NCBI GenBank assembly: GCA_947650365.1
Contig: CANTAL010000027.1
Coordinates: forward strand, 372,001 to 436,000
Direction: 5' to 3'
Length of the DNA stretch: 64,000 nucleotides
Origin: Chamaelirium japonicum
Taxonomy: Eukaryota > Streptophyta > Magnoliopsida > Liliales > Melanthiaceae
Below, one piece after another: positions 1 through 12,800 of this stretch. Under the pieces are notes generated by a model. The model had not been told where the DNA came from. It made no database searches and was given only the letters and a program-made list of their open reading frames with translations. The stretch's first letter is position 1. Each line of letters opens with the position of its first letter. The position numbers were made by a program, and so were the translations under genes.

Positions 1-204
1 CCATTCTAATTTATTCATACAATCCATTCTAATTCATTCGTACGATCCATTCTAGTTCATTCGCACAATCTATTCTAATTTATTCGTATGATCCATTCTA
101 GTTCATTAGCACGATCCGTTATAATTCATTCGTACGATCCATTCTATTTCATTCGTACGATCCATTCTTACTCATTCGTACGATCCATTCATATTCATTC
201 GCAC

Positions 205-232
205 GAATGTATCCATTCTAATTCATTCGTAC
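205..232 (+). repeat. Reference example of the 28-bp monomer variant
   Basis: This copy begins GAATGTATCC instead of GATCC, i.e. it carries five extra bases, ATGTA, after the opening GA; the remaining bases match the 23-bp unit. In the first 1.3 kb such copies begin near 205, 394, 468, 565, 731, 851, 1087 and 1251, so they are interspersed at unequal distances and not clustered. They occur at equivalent places in the longer repeat units, so the insertion arose once or a few times and was then amplified as part of larger blocks. Confidence 0.95.
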
Positions 233-278
233 GATCCATTCTAATTCATTCGCACGATCCATTCTAATTCATTCATAC

Positions 279-301
279 GATCCATTCTAATTCATTCGTA
301 C
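279..301 (+). repeat. Reference example of the 23-bp monomer
   Basis: A clean copy of the basic unit: GATCCATTC, then TAATTC, then ATTCGTAC, after which the next GATCC begins. The centre of the junction is TCGTACGA, an 8-bp palindrome containing two CpGs and a GTAC core. GATC recurs in most copies. The unit has internal short repetition (ATTC three times), which probably explains the shortened copies found elsewhere. Common variants change the last four bases (GTAC, GCAC, ATAC, ACAC), the TAATTC (to TATTTC or TTACTC) or the following ATTC (to CTTC, TTTC or ATTA). Confidence 0.97.
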
Positions 302-424
302 GATCCATTCTAATTCATTCGCACGATCCATTCTAATTCATTCATACGATCCATTCTAATTCATTCATACAATCCATTCTAATTCTTTCGCACGAATGTA
401 TCCATTCTAATTCATTCGTACGAT

Positions 425-1775
425 CCACCCTAATTCCTTCGTATGATCCATTCTAATTCATTCGCACGAATGTATCCATTCTAATTCATTCGTACGATCC
501 ATTCGTATTCATTAATACGATCTATTCTAATTCATTCATATGATCCATTCAAATTCATTCGCACAAATGTATCCATTCTAATTCATTCGTACGATCCATT
601 CTAATTTATTCGCACAATCAATTCTAATTCATTCGTATGATCCATTCTAATTCATTCACACGATCCATTCTAATTCATTTGTACGATCCATTCTAATTCA
701 TTCATACAATCCATTCTAATTCTTTTGCACGAATGTATCCATTCTAATTCATTCGTACGATTCATTCTAATTCCTTCGTACAATCCATTCTAATTCTTTC
801 GTACGATCCATTCTAATTTCTTCGTACGATCCATTCTAATTCATTCCCATGAATGTATCCATTCTAATTCATACGTACGATCCATTCTAATTCATTCATA
901 CGATCCAATCTAATTCATTCATACGATCCATTCTAATTCATTCGTACGATCCATTATAATTCATTCGCACAATCTATTCTAATTCTTTTGTACGATCCAT
1001 TCTAATTCATTTGCACGATCCATTCTAATTCATTTGCACGATCCATTCTAATTCATTCATACAATCCATTCTAATTCTTTTGCACGAATGTATCCATTCT
1101 AATTCATTCGTACGATCCATTCTAATTCCTTCGTACGATCCATTCTAATTCCTTCATACGATCCATTCTAATTCCTTCGTACGATCCATTCTATTTTATT
1201 CGTATGATCCATTCTAATTCCTTCGTACGATCCATTCTAATTCATTCCCATGAATGTATCCATTCTAATTCATACGTACGATCCATTCTAATTCATTCAT
1301 ATGATCCAATCTAATTCATTAATATGATCCACTCTAATTCATTCATACGATCCATTCTAATTCATTCGCACGATCCATTCTAATTCATTCGTACGATCCA
1401 TTCTAATTCATTCGCACAATCTATTCTAATTCATTCGTACGATCCATTCTAATTCATTAGCACGATCCATTCTAATTCATTCGTACGATCCATTCTATTT
1501 CTTTCGTACGATCCATTCTTACTTATTCGTACGATCCATTCTAATTCATTCGCACGAATTTATCCATTCTAATTCATTCGTACGATCCATTCTAATTCAT
1601 TCACACGATCCATTCTAATTAATTCATACGATCCATTCTAATTCATTCGTACGAACCATTCTAATTCATTCGCACGATCCATTCTAATTCATTCATACGA
1701 TCCATTCTAATTCATTCATACAATCCATTCTAATTCTTTCGCACGAATGTATCCATTCTAATTCATTCGTACGAT
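425..1775 (+). repeat. Example of the ~1.1-1.5 kb mid-scale cassette
   Basis: The cassette is defined by an ordered series of diagnostic variants. It starts with a GATCCACCCTAATTCC monomer (CCACCC at 425). Then come an ATTCGTATTC/ATTCGAATTC copy, an ACAATCAATTC/ACAATCTATTC copy, an ATACAATCC copy followed by TTTTGCAC and a 28-bp unit, a run of CCTTC copies, a CCCATGAATG unit with ATACGTAC, and a GATCCAATC copy. After a partial internal repeat come ATTAGCACG, TATTTC and TTACTTATTC copies, and finally TTTCGCAC plus a 28-bp unit leading into the next CCACCC at 1776. The next cassette (1776-2855, 1,080 bp) repeats the same order without the internal duplication. Confidence 0.85.
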
Positions 1776-4700
1776 CCACCCTAATTCCTTCGTATGATCC
1801 ATTCTAATTCATTCGCACGAATGTATCTATTCTATTTCATTCGTACGATCCATTCGAATTCATTCATACAATCCATTCTAATTCATTCATACGATCCATT
1901 TTAATTCATTCGCACGAATGTATCCATTCTAATTCATTCGTATGATCCATTCTAATTCATTCACACAATCTATTTTAATTCATTCGTACGATCCATTCTA
2001 ATTCATTCGCATGATCCATTCTAATTAAATTGTACGATCCATTCTAATTCATTCATACAATTCATTCAAATTCTTTTGCACGAATGTATCCAGTCTAATT
2101 CATTCATACGATCCATTCTAATTCCTTCGTACGCTCCATTCTAATTCCTTCGTACGATCCATTCTAATTCATTCCCATGAATGTATCCATTCTAATTCAT
2201 ACGTACGATCCATTCTAATTTATTCATACGATCCAACCTAATTCATTCATACGATCCATTCTAATTCATTCGCACGAATGTATCCATTCTAATTCATTCG
2301 TACGATCCATTCTAATTCATTCACACAATCTATTCTAATTCATTCATACGATCCATTCTAATTCACTAGCACGATCCATTCAAATTCATTCGTACGACCC
2401 ATTCTATTTCATTCATACGATCCATTCTTACTCATTCGTACGATCCATTCTAATTCATTCGCACGAATGTATCCATTCTAATTCATTCGCACGATCCATT
2501 CTAATTCATTCATACGATCCATTCTAATTCATTCATACGATCCATTCTAATTCATTCACACAATCTATTCTAATTCATTCGTACGATCCATTCTATTTTA
2601 TTCGTACGATCCATTCTTACTCATTCGTATGATCCATTCTAATTCATTCGCACAAATGTATCCATTCTAATTCATTCGTACGATCCATTCTAATTCATTC
2701 GCACGAATGTATCCATTCTCATTCATTCGTACGATCCATTCTAATTCATTTGCACGATCCATTCCAATTCATTCATATGATCCATTCTAATTCATTCATA
2801 CAATCCATTCTAATGCTTTCGTACGAATGTATCCATTCTAATTCATTCGTACGATCCACCCTAATTCCTTCGTATGATCCATTCTAATTCATTCGAACGA
2901 ATGTATCCATTCTAATTCATTCGTACAATCCATTCGAATTCATTCATATGATCCATTCTAATTCATTCATACGATCCATTCTAATTCATTCGCATGAATG
3001 TATCCATTCGAATTCATTCGTACGATCCATTCTAATTCATTCGCACAATCTATTCTAATTCATTCGTACGATCCATTCTAATTCATTCGCACGATCCATT
3101 CTAATTCATTTGCACGATCCATTCTAATTCATTCATACAATCCATTCTAATTCTTTTGCAGAAATGTATCCATTCTAATTCATTCGTACGATCCATTCTA
3201 ATTCCTTCGTATGATCCATTATAATTCCTTCGTACGATCCATTATAATTCCTTCGTACGATCCATTCTATTTCATTCGTATGATCCATTCTAATTCCTTC
3301 GTACGATCCATTCTAATTCATTCCCATGAATGTATCCATTCTAATTCATACGTATGATCCATTCTAATTCATACATACGATCCAATTTAATTCATTCATA
3401 AGATCCATTCTAATTCATTCGCACGACTGTATCCATTCTAATTCATTCGTACGATCCATTCTAATTCATTCGGATAATCTATTCTAATTCATTCGTACGA
3501 TCCATTCTAATTCATTAGCACGATCCATTCTAATTCTTTCATACGATCCATTCTATTTCATTCGTATGATCCATTCTTACTCATTCGTACGATCCATTCT
3601 AATTCATTCGCACGAATGTATACTTTCTAATTTATTCGTACGACCCATTCTAATTCATTCGCATGATTCATTCTAATTCATTCATATGATCCATTCTAAT
3701 ACATTCATACGATCCTTTCTAATTCATTCATACGATCCATTCTAATTCATTCATACGATCCATTCTAATTCATTCACACGAATGTATCCATTCTAATTCA
3801 TTCGTACGATCCATTCTAATTCATTCGCACGATCCAACCTAATTCATTTGCATGATCCATTCTGATTCATTCGTACGATCTATTTTATTTCATTCGTACG
3901 ATCCATTCTTACGCATTCGTACGATCCATTCTAATTCATTCGCATAAATGTATCCATTCTAATTTATTCGTACGATCCATTCTAATTCATTCGCACGATC
4001 TATTCTAATTCATTCATACGATCCATTTCAATTCGTTCGTACGATCCATTCTAATTCATTCGCACGATATATTCTAATTCATTCATACGATCCATTCTAA
4101 TTCATTCATACAATCTATTCTAATTCTTTCGCACGAATGTATCCATTCTAATTCATTCGTACGATCCACCCTAATTCCTTCGTATGATCCATTCTAATTT
4201 ATTCACATGAATGTATCCATTCTAATTTATTCGTACGATCCATTCGAATTCATTCATACGATCCATTTTAATTGATTCATACGATCCATTCTAATTCATT
4301 CGCACGAATGTATCCATTCTAATTCATTCGTACGATCCATTCTAATTCATTCGCACAATGTATTCTAATTCATTCGTACGATCCATTCTAATTCATTCGC
4401 ATGATCCATTCTAATTCATTTGCATGATCCATTCTAATTCATTCATACAGTCCATTCTAATTCTTTTGCACGAATGTATCCATTGTAATTCATTCGTACG
4501 ATCCAATCTAATTCCTTCGTACGATCCATTCTAATTCCGTCGTACGATCCATTCTAATTCCTTCGTACGATCCATTCTATTTCATTCGTATGATCCATTC
4601 TAACTCCTTCGTACGATCCATTCTAATTTATTCCCATGAATGTATCCATTCTAATTTATACATACGATCCATTCTAATTCATTCATACGATCCAATCTAA

Positions 4701-7430
4701 TTCATTTATACGATCCATTCTAATTCATTCGCACGAATGTGTCCCTTCTAATTCATTCGTACGATCCATTCTAATTCATTCGCACTATCTTTTCTAATTC
4801 ATTCGTACGATCCATTCTAATTCATTAGCCTGATCCATTTAATTCATTCGTACGATCCATTCTATTTCATTCGTACGATCCATTCTTACTCATTCATACA
4901 ATCCATTCTAATTCATTCGCACGAATGTATCCATTCTAATTCATTCGTACGATCCATTCTAATTCATTCGCACGATCCATTCTAATTCATTCATACGATC
5001 CATTCAAATTCATTTGTACGATCCATTCTAATTCATTCGCACAATCTATTCTAATTCATTCGTACGATCCATTCTAATTCGTTAGCACGATCCATTCTAA
5101 TTCATTCGTACGATCCATTCTATTTCATTCGTACGATCCATTCTAATTCATTCGCACAAATGTATCCATTCTAATTCATTCGTATGATCCATTCTAATTC
5201 ATTTGTACGATCTATTCTAATTCATTCATACGATCCATTCTAATTCATTTGCACGATCCATTCTAATTCATTCATATGATCCGATCTAATTCATTCGTAC
5301 AATCCATTCTAATTCTTTCGTACAATCCATTCTAATTCTTTCGCACAAATGTATCCATTCTAATTCATTCATACGATCCACCCTAATTCCTTCGTATGAT
5401 CCATTCTAATTCATTTGAACGAATGTATCCATTCTAATTCATTCGTACGATCCATTATAATTCATTCATACGATCCATTCTAATTCATTCGCACGAATGC
5501 ATCCATTCTAATTCATTTGTATGATCCATTCTAATTCATTCGCACAATCTATTCTAATTCATTCGTACGATCCATTTTAATTCATTCGCACGATCCATTC
5601 TAATTCATTTGCACGATCCATTCTAATTCATTCATACAATCCATTCTAATTCTTTTGCACAAATGTATCCATTCTTATTCATTCGTACGATCCATTCTAA
5701 TTCCTTCATACGATCCATTATAATTCCATCGTACTATCCATTCTAATTCCTTCGTACGATCCATTCTATTTAATTCGTATGATCCATTCTAATTCCTTCG
5801 TACGATCCATTCTAATTCATTCGCATGAATGTATCCATTCTAATTCATACGTACGATCCATTCTAATTCATTCATACGATCCAATCTAATTCATTCATAA
5901 GATCCATTCTAATTCATTCGCACGAATGTATCCATTCTAATTCATACGTACGATCCATTCTAATTCATTCGCACAATCTATTCTAATTCATTCGTACAAT
6001 CCATTCTAATTCATTAGCACGATCCATTCTAATTCTTTCGTACGATCCATTCTATTTCATTCGTACGATCCATTCTTACTCATTCGTACGATCCATTCTA
6101 ATTCATTCGCACGAATGTATCCTTTCTAATTCATTTGTACGACCCATTCTAATTCATTCGCATGATCCATTCTAATTCATTCATACGATCTATTCTAATT
6201 CATTCGTACGATCCATTCTAATTCATTCGCACAATCCATTCTAATTCATTCATACGATCCATTCTAATTTATTCATACGATCCATTATAATTCATTCACA
6301 CAAATGTATCCATTCTAATTCATTCGTACGATCCATTCTAATTCATTCGCACAATCTATTCAAATTCATTTGTACGATCCATTCTAATTCATTAGCACGA
6401 TCCATTCTAATTCATTTGTACGATCCATTCTATTTCAATCGTACGATCCATTCTTACTCATTCGTACGATCCATTCTAATTCATTCGCACGAATGTATCC
6501 ATTCTAATTCATTCGTACAATTCATTCTAATTCATTCGCACGATCCATTCTAATTCATTCATACGATCCATTCTAATTCATTCGTACGATCTATTCTAAT
6601 TCATTTGCACAATCTATTCTAATTTATTCATAAGATCCATTCTAATTCATTAGCACGATCCATTCTAATTCATTCGTACGATCCATTCTATTTCATTCGT
6701 ACGATCCATTCTTACTCATTCATACGATCCATTCTAATTCATTCGCACGAATGTATCCATTCTAATTCATTCGTACGATCCATTCTAATTCATTCGCACG
6801 ATCCATTCTAATTCATTCATACGATCCATTCTAATTCATTCGTACGATCCATTCTAATTCATTCGCACGATTCATTCTAATTCATTCATACGATCCACCC
6901 TTATTCCTTCGTATGATCCATTCTAATTCATTCGCACGAATGTATCCATTCTAATTCATTTGTACAATCCATTCAAATTCATTCATATGATCCATTCTAA
7001 TTCATTCATATGATCCATTCTAATTCATTCGCGCGAATGTATCCATTCTAATTCATTCGTACGATCCATTCTAATTCATTCGCACAATCTATTCTAATTC
7101 ATTCGTACGATCCATTCTATTCATTCGCACGATCCATTCTAATTCATTTGTACGATCCATTCTAATTCATTCATACAATCCATTCTAATTCTTTTGCACG
7201 AATGTATCCATTCTAATTCATTCGTACGATCCATTCTAATTCCTTCATATGATCCATTCTTATTCCTTCGTATGATCCATTCTAATTCCTTCGTTCGAAC
7301 ATTCTAATTCATTCCCATGAATGTATCCATTCTAATTCATACGTACGATCCATTCTAATTCATTCATACGATCCAATCTAATTCATTCATACGATCCATT
7401 CTAATTCATTCGCACGTATGTATCCATTCT

Positions 7431-7480
7431 AATTCATTCTAATTCCTTCGTACGATCCATTCGTACGATACATTCTAATT
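7431..7480 (+). repeat. Shortened monomers (10-bp internal loss), recurrent
   Basis: Here one copy reads CATTCTAATTCATTCTAATTCC and a following one is only 13 bp (GATCCATTCGTAC), i.e. ten bases of the unit are missing. The same pair, sometimes one member of it, recurs near 9860, 12020, 26800, 32680, 34815, 39640, 47790, 49930, 53930, 56070 and 61745. It marks one sub-family of cassettes. The internal ATTC repeats give an obvious slippage route. Confidence 0.8.
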
Positions 7481-8591
7481 CCTTCGCACGAATGTATCCA
7501 TTCTAATTCATCCGTATGATCCATTCGAATTCATTCGCACAATCTATTCTAATTCATTCGTACGATCCATTCTAATTCATTAGCACGATCCATTCTAATT
7601 CATTCGTACGAACCATTCTATTTCATTCGTACGATCCATTCTAATTCATTCGCACGACCCATTCTAATTCATTCGTACGATCTATTCTAATTCATTCGCA
7701 CGATCCATTCTAATTCATTCATACGATCCATTCTAATTTATTCATACGATCCATTCTAATTCATTCGCACGAATGTATCCATTCTAATTCATTCGTACGA
7801 TCCATTCTAATTCATTCGCACGATCCATTCTAATTCATTCATACGATCCAGTCTAATTCATTCGTACGATCCATTCTAATTCATTCGTATGAACGTATCC
7901 ATTCTAATTCATTCGTACGATCCATTCTAATTCATTCGCACGATCCAATCTAATTCATTCGAACGATCCATTCTAATTCATTCGTATGATCCATTTAATT
8001 TCATTCGTACGATCCATTCTTACTCATTCGTACGATCCATTCAAATTCATACGTACAATCCATTCTAATTCATTCGTACGATCCATTCTAATTCGTTCGC
8101 ACAATCTATTCTAATATATTCGTACGATCCATTCTAATTCATTAGCACGATCTATTCTAATTCATTCGTACGATCCTTTCTATTTCATTCGTACGATCCA
8201 TTCTTACTCATTTGTACGATCCATTCTAATTCATTCGCACGAATGTATCCATTCTAATTCATTCATACGTTCCATTCTAATTCATTCGCACGATCCACTC
8301 TAATTCATTCACACGATCCATTCTAATTCATTCGTACGATCCATTCGAATTCATTCGCACGATCCATTCTAATTCATTCATACGATCCATTCTAATTCAT
8401 TCATACGATCCATTCTAATTCATTCGCACGAATGTATCCATTCTAATTCATTCGTACGATCCATTCTAATTCATTCGCACGAATGTATCCATTCTAATTC
8501 ATTCGTACGATCCATTCTAATTCATTCGCACGATCCATTCTAATTCATTCATACGATCCAGTCTAATTCATTCGTACGATCCATTCTAATT

Positions 8592-8605
8592 CATTCGTAC
8601 GAATG
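8592..8605. repeat. 14-bp perfect palindrome at a 23/28-bp monomer junction
   Basis: Where a GTAC-ending copy is followed by a 28-bp copy, the join reads CATTCGTACGAATG, which equals its own reverse complement. Other examples are at 8924-8937, 11636-11649, 25836-25849 and 34428-34441. Most 28-bp copies follow a GCAC-ending copy, which breaks the symmetry at the centre. It is too short and has no loop, so it is not a terminator. Confidence 0.85.
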
Positions 8606-8915
8606 TATCCATTCTAATTCATTCGTATGATCCATTCTATTTCATTCGCACGATCCATTCTAATTCATTCGTACGATCCATTCTAATTCATTCGTACGAT
8701 CCATTCTTACTCATTCTTACGATCCATTCTAATTCATTCGCATGAATGTATCCATTCTAATTCATTCGTACGATCCATTCTAATTCATTCGCACGATCTA
8801 TTCTAATTCATTCATACGATCCATTATAATTCATTCGTACGATCCATTCTAATTCATTCGCACGATCTATTCTAATTCATTCATACGATCCATTCTAATT
8901 CTTTCATACGATCTA

Positions 8916-9860
8916 TTCTAATTCATTCGTACGAATGTATCCATTCTAATTCATTCATACGATCCATTCTAATTCATTCGCACAATCCCATCTAATTCAT
9001 TCGCACGATCTATTCTAATTCATTCATACAATCCATTCTATTTCATTCGTACGATCTGTTCTTACTCATTCGTACGATCCATTCTAATTTAATCGCACGA
9101 ATGTATCCATTCTAATTCATTCGTACGATCCATTCTAATTCATTCGCACGATCTATTCTAATTCATTCATACGATCCATTCTAATTCATTCGTACGATCC
9201 ATTCTAATTCATTCGCACGATCCATTCTAATTCATTCATACGATCCATTCTAATTCATTCATACAATCCATTCTAATTCTTTCACACGAATGTATCCATT
9301 CTAATTCATTCGTACGATCCACCCTAATTCCTTCGTATGATCCATTCTAATTCATTCGCATGAATGTATCCATTCTAATTCATTCGTAAGATTCATTCAA
9401 ATTCTTTCATACGATCCATTCTAATTCATTCATACGATCCATTCTAATTCATTCACACGAATGTATCCATTCTAATTCATTCGTATGATCCATTCTAATT
9501 CATTCGCACAATCTATTCTAATTCATTCATACGGTCCATTCTAATTCATTCGCACGATCCATTCTAATTCATTTGTACGATCCATTCTAATTCATTGATA
9601 CAATCCATTCTAATTCTTTTGCACGAATGTATCCATTCTAATTCATTTGTACGATCCATTCTAATTCCTTCATACGATCTATTATAATTCCTTCGTACGA
9701 TCCATTCTAATTCCTTCGTTCGATCCATTCTAATTCATTCTCATGAATGTATCCATTCTAAGTCATACGTACGATCCATTCTAATTCATTCATACGATCC
9801 AATATAATTCATTCATACGATCCATTCTAATTCATTCGCACGAATGTATCCATTCTAATG
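8916..9860 (+). repeat. Condensed bridge in unit 1 (two internal losses relative to unit 2)
   Basis: At about 8900-8930 the match to unit 2 jumps from offset 17,244 to about 21,440-21,468: the CGTACGAATG at 8929 pairs with 30369, and CGTAAG at 9385 with 30853. TTCTCATGAA at 9738 still pairs with 31206 (21,468). By TAATGCATTC at 9857 the partner is 32671 (22,814). Unit 1 therefore lacks about 4.2 kb at the first jump and 1,346 bp at the second, about 5.6 kb altogether, unless unit 2 gained it. The bridge itself contains only ordinary monomers. Confidence 0.7.
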
Positions 9861-12800
9861 CATTCTAATTCCTTAGTACGATCCATTCGTACGATCCATT
9901 CTAATTCCTTCGCACGAATATATCCATTCTAATTCATTCGTACAATTTATTCTAATTCATTCACACAATCTATTCTAATTCATTCGTACGATCCATTCTA
10001 ATTCATTAGCACGATCGATTCTAATTCATTCGTACGATCCATTCTATTTCATTCGTACGATCCATTCTTACTCATTCGTACGATCCATTCTAATTCATTC
10101 ACACGAATGTATCCATTCTAATTCATTCGTACGATCCATTCTAATTCATTCCTACGATCCATTCTAATTCATTCGCACGATCCATTCTAATTCATTCATA
10201 CGATCTAATCTAATTCATTCGTACGATCCATTCTAATTCATTCGCACGATCCATTCTAATTTATTCATATGATCCATTCTAATTCATTCATACAATCCAT
10301 TCTAATTCATTCATACAATCTATTCTAATTCATTCGTACGATCCATTCTAATTCATTAGCATGATCCATTCAAATTCATTCGTACGATCCATTCTATTTT
10401 ATTGCAATGATCCATTCTTACTCATTTGTACGACCCATTCTAATTCATTCGCACGAATGTATCCATTCTAATTCATTCGTACGATCCATTCTAATTCATT
10501 TGCACGATCCATTCTAATTCATTCATACGATCCATTCTAATTCATTCGTACGATCCATTCTAATTCATTCGTACGATCCATTCTAATTCATTCGCACGAT
10601 CTATTCTAATTCATTCATACGATCCATTCTAATTCATTAGTACGATTCATTCTAATTCAATCGTACGATCCATTCTATTTCATTCGTACGATCCATTCTT
10701 ACTCATTCGTACGATCCATTCTAGTTTATTCGCACGAATGTGTCCATTCTAATTCATTCGTACGATCCATTCTAATTCATTCGCACGATCTATTCTAATT
10801 CATGCGTACGATCTATTCTAATTCATTCGTATGATCCATTCTAATTCATTCGCACGATCCATTCTAATTCATTCATACAATCCATTCTAATTCATTCATA
10901 CAATCCTTTCTAATTCTTTCGCACGAATGTATTCATTCTAATTCATTCGTACGATCCACCCTAATTCCTTCGTATGATCCATTCTAATTCATTCGAACGA
11001 ATATATCCATTCTAATTCATTCGTACGATCCATTCGAATTAATTCAGACGATCCGTTCCAATTAATTCATACGATCCATTCTAATTCATTCGTAAGAATG
11101 TATCCATTCTAATTCATTCGTATGATCCATTCTAATTCATTCGCACAATCTATTCTAATTTATTCGTACGATCCATTCTAATTCATTAGCACGATCCATT
11201 CTAATTCATTCGTATGATCCATTCTATTTCATTCGTACGATCCATTCTTACGTATTCGTACGATCCATTCTAATTCATTTGCACGAATGTATCCATTCTA
11301 ATTCATTCGTACGATCCATTCTAATTCATTCGCACGATCCATTCTAATTCATTCGTACGATCCATTCTAATTCATTCCTACGAACCATTCTAATTCATTC
11401 GCACGATCCATTCTAATTCATTAATACGATCCATTCTAATTCATTCATACAATCCATTCTAATTCTTTCGCACGAATGTATCCATTCTAATTCATTCGTA
11501 CAATCCACCCTAATTCGTTCGTATGATCCATTCTAATTCATTCGCACGAATGTATCTATTCTAATTCATTTGTACGATCTATTCGAATTCATTCCTACGA
11601 TCCATTCTAATTCATTCATACGATCCATTCTAATTCATTCGTACGAATGTATCCATTCTAATTCATTCGTACAATCCATTCTAATTCATTCGCACAATCT
11701 ATTCTAATTCATTCGTACGATCCATTCTAATTCATTCGCATGATCCATTCTAATTCATTTGTACGATCCATTCTAATTCATTCATACAATCCATTCTAAT
11801 TCTTTTGCACGAATGTATCCATTCTTATTTATTCGTACGATCCATTCTAATTCCTTCATACCATCCATTCTAATTCCTTCGTATGATCCATTCTATTTCC
11901 TTTGTTCGATCCATTCTAATTCATTCCCATGAATGTATCCATTCTAATTCATACGTACATTCTATTCTAATTCATTCATACGATCCAATCTAATGTATCG
12001 CACGAATGTATCCATTCTAATTCCTTCGTACGATCCATTCGTACGATACATTCTAATTCCTTCGCACGAACGTATCCATTCTAATTCATTCGTATGATCC
12101 ATTCGAATTCATTCGCATAATCTATTCTAATTCATTCATACGATCCATTCTATTTCATTAGCACGATCTATTCTAATTCATTCGTACGAACCATTCTATT
12201 TCATTCGTACGATCCATTCTTACTCATTCGTACGATCCATTCTAATTCATTCGCACGAATATATCCTTTCTAATTCATTCGTACGATCTATTCTAATTCA
12301 TTCGCACGATCCATTCTAATTCATTCATAAGATCCATTCTAATTCATTCGTACGATCCATTCTAATTCATTCGCACGATCTATTCTAATTCATTCATACG
12401 ATCCATTCTAATTCATTCATACGATCCATTCTAATTCATTCGCACGAATGTATCCATTCTAATTCATTCGTACGATCTATTCTAATTTATTCGCACGATC
12501 CATTCTAATTCATTCATATGATCCAGTCTAATTCATTCATACGATCCATTCTAATTCAATCGTACGAATGTATCCATTCTAATTCATTCGTACGATCCAT
12601 TCTAATTCATTCGCACGATCCATTCTAATTCATTCATATGATCCATTCAATTTCATTCGTATGATCCATTCTTACTCATTCGTATGATCCATTCAAATTC
12701 ATATGTATGATCCATTCTAATTCATTCGTACGATCCATTCTAATTCATTCGCACAATCTATTCTAATTCATTCGTATGATCCATTCTAATTCATTAGCAC

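Larger units (their letters stand above)
1..8915 (+). repeat. Left part of unit 1
   Basis: Only monomers are present. This part aligns to unit 2 with an offset of 18,199 at the start, 18,291 after a 92-bp gain in unit 2, 18,097 at 7244, and 17,244 at 8709. It aligns to unit 3 with an offset of 41,103 at the start and a constant 40,382 between about 7244 and 8709 (markers at 7244, 8042 and 8709 match 47626, 48424 and 49091). Within it, 7290-8190 holds about 850 bp missing from unit 2 but kept in unit 3, so the loss occurred in unit 2. Nothing non-repetitive is visible. Confidence 0.8.

Noticed and set aside
8592..8605. Palindrome as an intrinsic terminator or hairpin
   Set aside because: The 14-bp palindrome has no loop or following T-run, and the context is eukaryotic satellite without genes.
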